Source: Arcobacteraceae bacterium (GTDB lineage Bacteria > Campylobacterota > Campylobacteria > Campylobacterales > Arcobacteraceae). From it: a DNA stretch of 64,000 nt. The stretch is taken from contig JALNYH010000003.1 of assembly GCA_023229945.1 (NCBI GenBank), positions 62,001 to 126,000 on the forward strand. The letters run 5' to 3'. The notes beneath the pieces were generated by a model. That model searched no databases and was not told the DNA's origin. It saw only the letters and a list, made by a program, of their open reading frames with translations. The position numbers and the translations under genes were made by a program. Shown here one piece after another: positions 33,161-42,650 of the stretch (position 1 is the first letter of the stretch; each line of letters begins with the position of its first letter).

Positions 33161-33680
33161 AATTTTTCTTCCCAACTTTACCCAAAAAGTAAAGCCCGAC
33201 TGACAATGCTGTAATTGCTAATGCAAAATAAAGCAATTCAAGTGGTGTTTCATAACTTGTGTGTAATACTCTTTGGAAATAGTTTACTACTAAAACCATA
33301 ATTATAACTTTTGCAATTTTATCTTTTAATTGATCGAGTGAATGAATAGCTAAGATTGTACTACAATTTTCATTTTCTTCATTACATGCTGCATCTATTT
33401 TAGAAATAAATAGTTCATATATACCAAATGAAAATATAAGCATTACTACTGCAATTAAGTATAAGTCAACAGCACCTATAATACCAGCAACTATATCTTC
33501 ATGAAAATGCTCTGGATGAGCACCAGTAATAATAGTTTCAAATACATAACTAGCTACACCTATAATATCTAAACTAGCTACAATGAAGAGTATAATAGCA
33601 CCAAGAAAACCGAATATCACAGCAAGTATTACTATAAATCTACTTTTCCATAAAGCATTTTCAAATAATCTTTCTAACAT
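33159..33680 (-). CDS. UPF0114 family membrane protein (YqhA-like)
   Basis: 173 aa with about four membrane helices; MLERLFENALWKSRF is the family N-terminus. AVDLYLIAVVMLIFSFGIYELFIS forms the second or third helix. Function unknown. Its ATG overlaps the asd stop codon by one base (TAATG), so translation is coupled. An extension to 33707 inside asd is possible but unlikely. Confidence 0.85.
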   Translation of the reverse strand: MLERLFENALWKSRFIVILAVIFGFLGAIILFIVASLDIIGVASYVFETIITGAHPEHFHEDIVAGIIGAVDLYLIAVVMLIFSFGIYELFISKIDAACNEENENCSTILAIHSLDQLKDKIAKVIIMVLVVNYFQRVLHTSYETPLELLYFALAITALSVGLYFLGKVGKKN

Positions 33681-34717
33681 TAAATTGCCTCTTCTAATTT
33701 TATCCATTTTAATGCAATTCTAACCGCATTTGTAGCAGCACCAACTCTTACCTGATCAGCAACATTGAAAAAATGTAATACATTGCTGTCATATATATCT
33801 TTTCTTAATCTTCCAACATAAGTATAATCTGTGTCAGTTGCAATTATAGGCATAGGATATATTTTATTTGGTAAATCATCTATAACTTTCACATTTTCAA
33901 AGTTTGATATAGCTTCATGGCATTTATCCAAATCAATATCAATATTTTCATCAAAAGTAACAGTTATAGATTCACTATGACTTCTCAAAACTGGAACTCT
34001 TACGCAAGTTGCAGCAATTTTTAGTTTTCTGTGCATGATTTTTTGAGTTTCATACACCATTTTTTCTTCTTCTTTTGTAAAACCACTTGGCATTGCTTTA
34101 TCAACTTGTGGAATTACATTTAGTACTATTTGATGAGGAAATGCTTTTATTTCTGTTTCATCAAGTCTAAATGCAAAGAAATCTTGCATCTGTTGTACTA
34201 ATTCTTCCATGCCTTTTTTGCCAGCTCCGCTTGTAGCTTGGTATGTACTTACATCAACTCTTTTGATAGGATAAATATTGTCTAATGCTTTTAAAACTTG
34301 CACCATTTGTATTGTAGAACAGTTTGGATTTGCGATAATCCCACTTTCTTTCCAAAGAGCTATGTCTTCTGGATTTACTTCAGGTACAACCAAAGGAACA
34401 TTCTCTTGCATTCTAAAATGACTAGTATTATCTATTACAACAGCACCACTTTCAACTGCATATTTTGCAAATTCAGCAGAAATACTCCCCCCAGCACTAA
34501 AAAAAGCAATGTCTACTTCATGCTCTTCAAATACTGTTGAAGTCAATTCATAAACTTTGTAATCTTTTCCCTTGAATTCTATCATGCTTCCAGCACTTCT
34601 TGCACTTGCAAGTGGCAAAAGCTCACCAACAGGAAAATCCATCTCTTCTAAAATTCTAAATAACTCTTCACCTACTGCACCAGTTGCTCCAACTACTGCT
34701 ACATTATACTTTCTCAT
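33680..34717 (-). CDS. asd: Aspartate-semialdehyde dehydrogenase
   Basis: Reduces aspartyl phosphate to the semialdehyde for Lys, Met, Thr and diaminopimelate synthesis. 345 aa. NADP motif VGATGAVGEEL, phosphate-binding SARSAG, catalytic Cys in NPNCSTIQMV, and the base/substrate region with ATCVRVPVLRSHSE. Starts within the gyrA stop (one-base overlap) and ends within the UPF0114 start, giving a tightly coupled three-gene set. Confidence 0.97.
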   Translation of the reverse strand: MRKYNVAVVGATGAVGEELFRILEEMDFPVGELLPLASARSAGSMIEFKGKDYKVYELTSTVFEEHEVDIAFFSAGGSISAEFAKYAVESGAVVIDNTSHFRMQENVPLVVPEVNPEDIALWKESGIIANPNCSTIQMVQVLKALDNIYPIKRVDVSTYQATSGAGKKGMEELVQQMQDFFAFRLDETEIKAFPHQIVLNVIPQVDKAMPSGFTKEEEKMVYETQKIMHRKLKIAATCVRVPVLRSHSESITVTFDENIDIDLDKCHEAISNFENVKVIDDLPNKIYPMPIIATDTDYTYVGRLRKDIYDSNVLHFFNVADQVRVGAATNAVRIALKWIKLEEAI

Positions 34718-37254
34718 TACTCATTGTCCTCGTCTTGAATTAAACTTTTTGGAAGTTCTAAACTATTATTATCGCCATTTTCTGTAAGTTCTATTACGCC
34801 ATCAATATCCAACTCTTCATCTTCTTTTGGACATTTTGCGATACTTACAACTTTGTCATCTTTATCAACATTTACTATTATTACTCCACTTGTATTTCTA
34901 CCAGCTTTTCTTATACCTTGCATATCTACTCTTATCATTTTACCGATACTTGTAAGAAGCATTAAATCTTGCATATCATCAACCAAAACAGAACCTACTA
35001 TATTACCAGTTTTGTTGTTTAATTTCATTGCAATTACACCTGTACCTGCACGATTTGTAAGTCTATATTCTTCTACTGTTGTTCTTTTTCCGATACCTTT
35101 TTCACTAACTGTTAGTAATTCTTGTTCTTCGTTTTCAATAACATCAGCGTCTACAACATAATCACCATCTATTTTGAATTTGATACCAGTAACACCTCTA
35201 GTGCTTCTACCTTGTTCTCTTGTTTTTTCTATTTCAAATCTTATACATTGCCCTTGGCTTGTAAATATAATTAGATATTTTGAAGTAGGCAATGTTATTT
35301 TTGCATTTACCAATTCATCATCTTCATCAAGAACGATAGCTCTTACACCATTACTTCTTATATTTGAGAACTCATCAAGTTTTGTTCTTTTTACTACACC
35401 ATTTCTTGTAAAGAATGCCATAGATTTATCTGGTGCAAAATCTGATGTTGGGATAATAGCTTTTATTTTCTCATCAGGTCTTAGATTGATAAGATTTACT
35501 ACTGCTTTACCTTTTGCTGTACGGCTTCCTTCAGGTATTTTATATACTTTTAGCCAGTATAATTGACCTTTATCTGTAACAAACATCAATGTATCATGAG
35601 TATTACTTACAAAGAATCTCTCTATAAAGTCATCATCATGTGTAGTAACAGCAACTTTACCTTTTCCGCCACGGCGTTGTTTTTCGTAAGCCTTGATTGG
35701 TACTCTTTTTACATATCCATTATGTGTGATAGTCACAACCATTGGCTCATTTGGAATCAAGTCTTCTATATCTATATCATCATAACTATCTTCAATATCA
35801 GTTAATCTTTTTGTAGCATATTTTTCTTTGATTTCTAATAATTCTTCTCTAATGATTTCATTTAATTTACCCTCAGATTTCAAGATTTCTTCAAGTTCAG
35901 CAATAAATGCCATAAGTTCAGCATATTCACCTTCTAGTTTTTCTCTTTGAAGACCTGTTAATCTTCCTAATCTCATATCAAGAATTGCTTGTGATTGAAT
36001 TTCACTTAATCCAAATCTAGCCATCATATTTTCTTTTGCTTCTGCATCATTAGCACTTGCACGGATGATTCTTACTATTTCATCAATATTATCAAGAGCT
36101 ATTTTTAACCCTTCCAATATATGTGCTCTTGCTTTTGATTTTTCAAGGTCAAATATCGTTCTTCTGATAATTACAGTTTTTCTATGATAAAGGAATGTTG
36201 TAAGTATTTCACTTAAATTAAATACTTTTGGTTCTTTATTTTGAACAGCTAACAAAATAATACCAAATGTCACTTCAAGTGGAGTAGATTTGTAAAGATT
36301 GTTCATTACTATCTCACTCATAGCATCTTTTTTGAGCTCTATTACAACCCTCATACCATCTCTATCACTCTCATCTCTTACTTCTGAAATACCTTCTATT
36401 TGCTTATCTTTAGCAAGTTCCGCAATTTGTTCTATAAGTTTTGCTTTATTTACTTGGTAAGGCAACTCATCAAGGACTATTACATCTTTTTTATTTTTGT
36501 TTTCAATATGGTGTTTTGCTCTAATTTTTACTCTACCACGACCAGTTCTGTAAGCTTGTACAATACCGCCTCTACCAAAAATAGTTCCACCAGTTGGGAA
36601 ATCAGGTCCTTGAATAAAATCCATCAATTCATCAGGTGTTGCTTCTGGATTTTCTATCAAATGAAACAATGCTTCAAGAAGCTCACCAAGATTGTGTGGT
36701 GGAATTTTTGTAGCCATACCAACAGCAATACCTTCACTACCATTTAAAAGTAATGTTGGTACACGAGTTGGAAGAACTGCTGGTTCTTTCATTGTATCAT
36801 CGTAGTTAGATGTGAAGTTTACAGTGTCTTTTTCTAAATCTTTTAATATTTCTTCAGCAATCTTAGACATTCTAGCTTCTGTATATCTCATAGCAGCCGC
36901 ACTATCACCATCAACACTACCGAAGTTTCCTTGACCATCTACAAGAGGAGCTCTCATAGAAAAGTTTTGAGCCATTCTTACTAACGCATCATAAACTGAA
37001 GTATCACCATGTGGGTGGTACTTACCTATAACATCCCCCACTATACGAGCTGATTTTTTGTAAGGTGCACGAGAGCTTAAATTTAGCTCGTGCATAGCAA
37101 AAAGTATTCTTCTGTGAACTGGTTTCAGTCCATCTCTAACATCAGGTAAAGCTCTACCAATGATTACACTCATCGAGTAATCAAGGTACGAAGCCTTCAT
37201 AGAATCTTCTATGTTTACATCTACTATGTCTTGGGAGTCAAAAAGATTTTCCAT
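34717..37254 (-). CDS. gyrA: DNA gyrase subunit A
   Basis: 845 aa. The N-terminal breakage-reunion domain has PVHRRILFAM and the active-site Tyr in AAAMRYTEARMSK. The quinolone-determining segment reads GKYHPHGDTSVYDAL, so the Thr and Asp positions commonly changed in resistant Campylobacter carry the susceptible residues. A coiled-coil gate and six-blade C-terminal wrapping domain follow; the QRRGGKGKVAV stretch is the GyrA box. The C-terminus is acidic. Confidence 0.98.
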   Translation of the reverse strand: MENLFDSQDIVDVNIEDSMKASYLDYSMSVIIGRALPDVRDGLKPVHRRILFAMHELNLSSRAPYKKSARIVGDVIGKYHPHGDTSVYDALVRMAQNFSMRAPLVDGQGNFGSVDGDSAAAMRYTEARMSKIAEEILKDLEKDTVNFTSNYDDTMKEPAVLPTRVPTLLLNGSEGIAVGMATKIPPHNLGELLEALFHLIENPEATPDELMDFIQGPDFPTGGTIFGRGGIVQAYRTGRGRVKIRAKHHIENKNKKDVIVLDELPYQVNKAKLIEQIAELAKDKQIEGISEVRDESDRDGMRVVIELKKDAMSEIVMNNLYKSTPLEVTFGIILLAVQNKEPKVFNLSEILTTFLYHRKTVIIRRTIFDLEKSKARAHILEGLKIALDNIDEIVRIIRASANDAEAKENMMARFGLSEIQSQAILDMRLGRLTGLQREKLEGEYAELMAFIAELEEILKSEGKLNEIIREELLEIKEKYATKRLTDIEDSYDDIDIEDLIPNEPMVVTITHNGYVKRVPIKAYEKQRRGGKGKVAVTTHDDDFIERFFVSNTHDTLMFVTDKGQLYWLKVYKIPEGSRTAKGKAVVNLINLRPDEKIKAIIPTSDFAPDKSMAFFTRNGVVKRTKLDEFSNIRSNGVRAIVLDEDDELVNAKITLPTSKYLIIFTSQGQCIRFEIEKTREQGRSTRGVTGIKFKIDGDYVVDADVIENEEQELLTVSEKGIGKRTTVEEYRLTNRAGTGVIAMKLNNKTGNIVGSVLVDDMQDLMLLTSIGKMIRVDMQGIRKAGRNTSGVIIVNVDKDDKVVSIAKCPKEDEELDIDGVIELTENGDNNSLELPKSLIQDEDNE

Positions 37255-37388
37255 ATATATTTAACCTCTTCAATAAATTTGTTAAGATTTTAGCTAAAAA
37301 GAACTTAAATTAAGTATTAAGAGAAGGATTTTGTATGCTTAGAATTGTGGATTTTGTGGATTTTTGTTTATTTTTTAAGTAAGATGTG

Positions 37389-37413
37389 ACTTAGGTACAA
37401 TAAGTACCTAAGT
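37389..37413 (-). terminator. 10-bp perfect hairpin after the YdcH-like gene
   Basis: ACTTAGGTAC / GTACCTAAGT (37389-37398 with 37404-37413), loop AATAA, directly after the stop of the minus-strand gene. There is no strong T run, so termination is likely but not certain. Confidence 0.5.
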
Positions 37414-37415
37414 TA

Positions 37416-37643
37416 TTATTTGTCGTTTTCTTTTTTGTAGTCCAAAATCATTTGGTGTGCTTCATCTTTAAGTCTAAGTTTTTCTTTTTTCATAACTTCT
37501 AGGTCAAAGTGTTCCATATGCTCTCTACCAGCCTCAACATCTGCTATTTTATCATCAAGATCGTTGTGTTTTTCAAATACTTTTGCAAAATGTGCATTTG
37601 AAGTTTTTAGTTCTGTTACGATATCTCTATATTCGTGAAACAT
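37416..37643 (-). CDS. DUF465/YdcH family small protein
   Basis: 75 aa, wholly helical. The family pattern is present: LKTSNAHFAKVFEKHNDLDD near residues 12-31, then KKEKLRLKDEAHQMILDYK. These proteins form short coiled coils; their role is unknown. The gene stands alone between gyrA and the NlpC/P60 gene. Confidence 0.85.
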   Translation of the reverse strand: MFHEYRDIVTELKTSNAHFAKVFEKHNDLDDKIADVEAGREHMEHFDLEVMKKEKLRLKDEAHQMILDYKKENDK

Positions 37644-37747
37644 GTTTAGCCCTTTATTGTGTAATTTATTGGAATTTTATCCAATAGTTTCTTAAAGACC
37701 AATTATTTAGATTTTATTTGATAAAATGATACATTAAGGAGTAACAA

Positions 37748-39075
37748 ATGAGATATAAAAGTATATTTTTTATTATGATTTTAAGTGCACTAATAAGCGG
37801 GTGTATAAAAAAAAAATTACAGTACAAACACCATATGATTTGGAGATATTAGAACAAAAACCTTATCTATATATTCATGAAGACATTACGATACCACAAG
37901 AAGAAAAGGTAAGATTGTATAGTGATTTTTTAGTAAAGTTTTTCAAACCTTGGGATATAGAACAAATATCTTATGATATAGAAATTGCAAAATGGGCATT
38001 TGAGTATACACAAAAAACTGTTTATGGAGAAAATCATCTGCTAATTACCAAAGAATGGTTTGATAATATAATAGAGTATGCTAATTTTGAAGATTTTAAT
38101 ACTCAAGCAAAAAAAGCAATTACAATTAATAATTCACATCTACGAGCATTGCCAACACAAAATGTAATTTTTTATAATCCACAAAAAGCAGGGGAGGGTT
38201 TTCCTTTTGATTATAATCAAAACTCCTCAATAAAACCAAATATCCCTCTTTTTATTTCTCACTTTTCCAAAGATGGACTTTGGGCTTTTGTGGAGTCAAA
38301 CTTTGCCTTGGGTTGGATTTCTTTGAAAGATATCGCATTTGTGGATGATGATTTCATATCAGAATTTAGAAACAACAATTATTTTGTCAATACCAAAGAT
38401 AATACTTTGATTTATAGCAATAATTATCTAGTTGATAACTTGGAAATTGGTACAATATTGCCACAGCACAATGATAAATTTGTATATGTGTCAAAAGACT
38501 ATGCACACAATGCTTTCATAGTATATATAGATAAGAATGATAATTTTAGACAATTTCCTTTAGATTTCAATCGTGAAAATATAAAACTCTTAAGTAGTCA
38601 ATTGATAGGTCAAAAATATGGATGGGGCGGATTATATGGTCATAGAGATTGTTCTTCAATGATTAGAGATTTTTATATGCCATTTGGAATATTCTTGCAA
38701 AGAAATTCTTCTGATCAAAAAAAAGATGGCATAGTTCATGAAATAGGTCATTTGTCAAATCAGGATAAAAAAGATTTTATTGTACAAAATGGTATCCCAT
38801 TTCTAACTATTGTATATTTGCGTGGACATACTATGATATATATTGGTCATGTTGATAAAGAACCACTAGTTTTTCATAATGTTTGGGGTATTAGAACTTT
38901 AGAAAGTGATGGAAGTATAGGAAGATATATTGTTGGTCGTGCTGTTGTTAGTACATTAGAACTTGGCAAAGATTTACCAGAGTCTAAAAAAGATGCTTTG
39001 CTTATAGATAGAGTGGAGTCTATTACACTTATTGCCGAAGAAGCAAGTGTAACTAAATTAATAACTAATAGATAA
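37748..39075 (+). CDS. NlpC/P60 (SH3-containing) cell-wall lipoprotein, signal peptide and body in different frames at an A10 tract
   Basis: ATG at 37748, after AAGGAG, encodes a lipoprotein signal (MRYKSIFFIMILSALISGC). The next bases are a run of ten A (37807-37816). Beyond it this frame soon stops, while another frame stays open to 39075. One extra A would join them into about 442 aa. The body has an N-terminal stabilising domain, SH3-like domains (about residues 120-250) and an NlpC/P60 domain with catalytic Cys in GHRDCSSMI and His in RGHTMIYIG. It probably cleaves peptidoglycan stem peptides. Read alone, the body would start at GTG 37801 without a signal. Confidence 0.85.
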
Positions 39076-39170
39076 CAACTAATAACTATTGTATCGCTAA
39101 AAGCGATATTTTATAAATAGTTGCGTAGCAACACCGCAATTATTCATTGTTAATTATTAGTTATTAATTG
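39059..39170. repeat. Inverted heptad arrays (TAA word) around two small hairpins, second copy
   Basis: Left arm: TAA at 39059, 39066, 39073 (the stop codon of the NlpC/P60 gene) and 39080. Right arm: TTA at 39150, 39157 and 39164, with a second register at 39154 and 39161. Between them are ATCGCT-AAA-AGCGAT (39093-39107) and GTTGC-GTA-GCAAC (about 39120-39132). In reverse orientation it matches the layout of 31872-31996. It fills the gap between two convergent genes. Confidence 0.7.
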
Positions 39171-39172
39171 TT

Positions 39173-40360
39173 TTATGTTCTATAATCAGCATTTATCTTA
39201 ACATATTCATACCCCAGGTCGCATCCGTAGGCTGTGAATTTGCCGTTTCCTAGTCCTATATCGCATATTATCTTAAAGCTATCGTTTTTGAGTACTTCAC
39301 CAGCTTTTATTTCACACTCTTTATCAAATACAATTACACCTTTATTATATACAATTACATCATTATATGAGATAGTTAGTGTAGTAGGGTCACATTCTAT
39401 TCTACTTGCACCTATTGTAGATGCTATTCTACCATAATTTGGGTCTTCTCCAAAAAGTGCAGTTTTTACGAGGAGTGAATTTGATAGTGCTTTGGCAGCA
39501 ATTTCAGCTTCTTCATCATTAGATGCTCCTATTACTTCAAAAGCAACACATTTTTTTGCACCTTCACCATCACTTACTATCAAAAGTGCCAAATCTTGCA
39601 TAACAAGTCTTAAAGCTTCTGTAAAAGCTTCTTTATCGTAAGCATTTGACTTTCCATTGCTCATCAATAAAACTGTATCATTGGTAGAAGTGTCACCATC
39701 TACGCTGATTGCATTAAAAGTAGTTTTTGAATTTTTTAGTAACATTTCTTTCATATCATTTCTTGGAACTGATGCGTCTGTTACTATAAAGCATAGCATT
39801 GTTGCAAGGTTTGGATTTATCATACCAGCACCTTTTGCCACTGCTCCAATTTTAAACTTTTGTCCATTTTCCAAAATGACTTCATATAGTGAAGTTTTTG
39901 GGTAAGCGTCTGTTGTCATGATAGCAAGGCTTAGATTTTCACCATTTTTTGAAGATAAATCAAAACTTTTTGCACCATTTATGATTTTTTCCATTGGAAG
40001 ACGATTGCCTATTACTCCAGTTGAGCTCATAATAGGGTTTGATAATTCAAATTGTTTTGATAATTCACCAAACAATACATCAATATCTATAATACCCTCT
40101 TCACCAGTAAGAGCGTTTGCATTTTTTGAGTTTATCAAAACAAAATTTGATTTGAAGTTTTTTGGATATCTTTGAAAATGGACAAGTGGAGCCGCTTGAA
40201 ATTTATTAAGTGTAAATACAGCTTCAACATCACATAAAGTGTCACTGTAAATAAAACCCATATCTAGTTTACCATTTGGTTTGAGTCCTGCACTAATTCC
40301 ATTACAGTAAAAACCATCAATTTGGTCAATAAAACCTTTTATTGGTAGAATTGTAAACAT
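39173..40360 (-). CDS. argJ: Bifunctional glutamate N-acetyltransferase/amino-acid acetyltransferase
   Basis: Arginine pathway enzyme that recycles acetyl from N-acetylornithine to glutamate. 395 aa. The self-cleavage site is NLATMLCFIVTDA, with the nucleophilic Thr at its ATM. GAKSFDLSSK and GEDPNYGRIASTIGAS are further family blocks. The start at 40360 (MFTILPIKGFIDQ) has AAAGGA upstream; a longer frame to 40402 has none. Confidence 0.95.
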   Translation of the reverse strand: MFTILPIKGFIDQIDGFYCNGISAGLKPNGKLDMGFIYSDTLCDVEAVFTLNKFQAAPLVHFQRYPKNFKSNFVLINSKNANALTGEEGIIDIDVLFGELSKQFELSNPIMSSTGVIGNRLPMEKIINGAKSFDLSSKNGENLSLAIMTTDAYPKTSLYEVILENGQKFKIGAVAKGAGMINPNLATMLCFIVTDASVPRNDMKEMLLKNSKTTFNAISVDGDTSTNDTVLLMSNGKSNAYDKEAFTEALRLVMQDLALLIVSDGEGAKKCVAFEVIGASNDEEAEIAAKALSNSLLVKTALFGEDPNYGRIASTIGASRIECDPTTLTISYNDVIVYNKGVIVFDKECEIKAGEVLKNDSFKIICDIGLGNGKFTAYGCDLGYEYVKINADYRT

Positions 40361-40412
40361 TTTTAATCCTTTATAAATTTGGTGAGTAAATTTTGATGTC
40401 ATTGGTAGGTGT

Positions 40413-40448
40413 AGATAATATAAAGATATAGAATCTCTTTTATTATCT
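40413..40448 (-). terminator. Hairpin after the K+ channel gene
   Basis: AGATAATATAAAGA (40413-40426) pairs with TCTTTTATTATCT (40436-40448) with one small bulge. It lies 14 bp beyond the channel gene's stop on its strand. No long T run is present. Confidence 0.35.
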
Positions 40449-40461
40449 AACTACTTTATAA

Positions 40462-41592
40462 TTATATATCTTTTGGTTTTTCTGTTCTGCTTAAGAGTCT
40501 TTTTGCCTTTAGTATATTTGTCTGATTTCCTACAACTAAAAGTTTTGAACCAATATTAATCTTTGTATGTCCCATAGGCATCTCTATAAATTTACCATTT
40601 GTTTCAGTAATACCTATAACACTAACTTTAATGGCATCTCTTAATCTAGCTTCTTTTATCTCTAGCCCAATCATCCAGCTATTGTCTCTAATTATAATTT
40701 CTTCCATATCGATAGGCGTATCTTTTTTGTACAAAAATTCTTCAAGTAGATTTTCCATATCAGGTCGTATTGCCATAGCACTAACTCTTTTTGCCATCAG
40801 TGAAGGAGGAGCAACAACCTTATCAGCACCTAGTTTCTTTAGCTTTTCAATATCGTTATTGGTCTCAGCATTACATATAATAAGATATGGTTTTCTACCT
40901 AGTTCTTTTTCATACAATCTTATAGAAGCAATAATTGTGATATTGTTTGACATATTTTTAGACAATGAAATAACACCTTTTGCCGAAGATAGATGTGATT
41001 TTAAGAAAGCTCTTTCTATATAAGGCTCTTCTTGTATAAAGTATGGATATTTGTTTTCAAGTGCAATTTGCTCAATATTTGGGTCTGGGTCAACAACAAC
41101 AAAAGGTATATGACTTGCACGAAATTGTTTTGCAAGCTGGGCTGTGTATTCATTGTGGTAAAACACAACAAAATGATTTCTAAGTCTAGCGATTTTGTAT
41201 AACATACTTCGTTCCTTTATGAGTCTAAAAAGTGTACCATCAGCAATAACCTTAAGTAATATACCAACAGAAAAAGTCAAAACAGCAAATCCAAATATAA
41301 TAAGTGTTACAGTAAATATAATTCCAGCATTACTAAAGTTTTCTTCATTAAGAGAACCAAATCCTGTGGTTGAAAATGTATATGCCGCTTGAAAAATACC
41401 ATTCATAACAGTATAATCTTCAATAAATACATACCCTAGGGTACCTATAATCATAGTGATTTGAATAATAATGAGGGGAAGTCTAAAAGGTTTTAATTGT
41501 TCGTAAATTAGAGGATTTAGATTGTATTCAGGTTTGCGATTTGTATCATCCCAACCTAAAAATTTTCCAAATTTTTTGAAAGAGTTGCTCAT
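40462..41592 (-). CDS. K+ channel with C-terminal TrkA-type domains
   Basis: 376 aa. Two membrane helices (about residues 35-55 and 88-112) flank a pore loop with filter STTGFGSL. A cytoplasmic RCK (TrkA_N) domain follows, then TrkA_C (about residues 290-370). The usual GxGxxG nucleotide motif of RCK domains is missing: the equivalent strand reads HFVVFYHNEYTAQLA. The channel may therefore not bind NAD or ATP in the standard way. A DPDPN acidic turn after the second strand is kept. The gene follows rpmB on the same strand. Confidence 0.85.
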   Translation of the reverse strand: MSNSFKKFGKFLGWDDTNRKPEYNLNPLIYEQLKPFRLPLIIIQITMIIGTLGYVFIEDYTVMNGIFQAAYTFSTTGFGSLNEENFSNAGIIFTVTLIIFGFAVLTFSVGILLKVIADGTLFRLIKERSMLYKIARLRNHFVVFYHNEYTAQLAKQFRASHIPFVVVDPDPNIEQIALENKYPYFIQEEPYIERAFLKSHLSSAKGVISLSKNMSNNITIIASIRLYEKELGRKPYLIICNAETNNDIEKLKKLGADKVVAPPSLMAKRVSAMAIRPDMENLLEEFLYKKDTPIDMEEIIIRDNSWMIGLEIKEARLRDAIKVSVIGITETNGKFIEMPMGHTKINIGSKLLVVGNQTNILKAKRLLSRTEKPKDI

Positions 41593-41617
41593 TATAGTAG
41601 CACTCCGGTGCTACTAT

Positions 41618-41806
41618 TTATGAATGTTTCTTAAGAGTTCTTAACTCTTTAGCAGATATCTTGATTTTAGCTGTTGAGCCATCTTCAAGTGTTACTCTAA
41701 GTACTCTAAGATTTGGTAAAAATCTTCTTTTTGTCTTGTTGTTAGCATGACTAACATTGTTTCCTGTCATTGGCCCTTTGCCAGATATTTGACATTTTCT
41801 TGACAT
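41618..41806 (-). CDS. rpmB: 50S ribosomal protein L28
   Basis: 62 aa. MSRKCQISGKGPMTGNNVSH is the family start, and the core RRFLPNLRVLRV follows. A zinc-type CxxC pair is absent. It lies 26 bp upstream of the channel gene on the same strand. Confidence 0.97.
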   Translation of the reverse strand: MSRKCQISGKGPMTGNNVSHANNKTKRRFLPNLRVLRVTLEDGSTAKIKISAKELRTLKKHS

Positions 41807-41880
41807 AATAAATCCCTTGTAATGTATAATTTAGCCGTAATTATACCTAATTTAACTTAAAGTATGATAAGATACACAAA

Positions 41881-41987
41881 GAATTTGAATTTTAAATTTT
41901 GAATTATAAATTTTCAGTTGATTGGTTATTGGTGTATTGGTTATTAGCGTAAGTGCTTAGTCTCTCAGTCACTCAGTTTCTCAGTCG
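41881..41987. repeat. Three consecutive 7/8-bp-pitch arrays (AATTTTN, ATTGGTN, CTCAGTNN)
   Basis: First array: five heptads at 41881, 41888, 41895, 41902 and 41909 (AATTTTN-like). Second: ATTGG at 41921, 41928 and 41936, then ATTAG at 41943. Third: exact octads at 41956 (CTTAGTCT), 41964, 41972 and 41980 (CTCAGTNN). All lie in the divergent rpmB-rpe region. The first two arrays contain no regular stop trinucleotides on the plus strand. Confidence 0.65.
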
Positions 41988-42005
41988 CTATAATAAAGGA
42001 CTTTA

Positions 42006-42647
42006 ATGCTTGTAGCACCTTCTATTTTAAGTGCTGATTTTGGAAGATTGAATGATGAAATAAAAGCAATTTGTGATGCTGATTGTGATTTTATACATGT
42101 TGATGTAATGGATGGGCATTTTGTGCCAAATATGACTATTGGTCCAGTTGTAGTAAGTGCTGTGGCAAAAATAGCTACAAAACCACTTGATATTCACCTA
42201 ATGGTAGAAAATAATACTTTTTTTGTGGATTTATTTGCTCCTTTGAATCCTAGATATATATCTTTTCATATTGAAGAAGAAAAACACCCTCATAGACTTA
42301 TACAAAAAATAAGAAGTTTAGGAATAAAACCTGCGATTACACTAAATCCTCATACACCAGTAGAGGCTATAGAATATTTATTGGAAGATTTAGATATGGT
42401 ACTGCTTATGAGTGTAAATCCTGGTTTTGGTGGACAAAAATTCATCCCATCTGTTCTTGAAAAATCAAAAAGATTAAAAGATTTGATAGAAAAAAGAAAT
42501 AAAAATTGTTTAATAGAAGTAGATGGTGGAGTAAGTGACAAAAATATTCATGAACTTCGTGATGCTGGAGTCGATATTGTTGTAGCTGGTAGTTATGTTT
42601 TTGGAAGTGGTGATTATAAAAAAGCAATCGCATCCCTAAAGGTATAG
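42006..42647 (+). CDS. rpe: Ribulose-phosphate 3-epimerase
   Basis: Interconverts ribulose-5-P and xylulose-5-P. 213 aa TIM barrel. APSILSADFG at the start, metal/substrate motifs DVMDGHFVPN and DIHLMVE, then MSVNPGFGGQ and EVDGGV. AAAGGA lies six bases upstream of the ATG. trpF follows after three bases. Confidence 0.97.
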   Translation: MLVAPSILSADFGRLNDEIKAICDADCDFIHVDVMDGHFVPNMTIGPVVVSAVAKIATKPLDIHLMVENNTFFVDLFAPLNPRYISFHIEEEKHPHRLIQKIRSLGIKPAITLNPHTPVEAIEYLLEDLDMVLLMSVNPGFGGQKFIPSVLEKSKRLKDLIEKRNKNCLIEVDGGVSDKNIHELRDAGVDIVVAGSYVFGSGDYKKAIASLKV

Positions 42648-42650
42648 AAC

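Noticed and set aside
35174..35566. 130-codon ORF on the plus strand within gyrA
   Set aside because: Antisense shadow of an intact, highly conserved gene; no promoter or ribosome site seen.
34717..37254. Quinolone-resistance change in gyrA
   Set aside because: The key segment reads HGDTSVYDAL, with the usual susceptible Thr and Asp residues.
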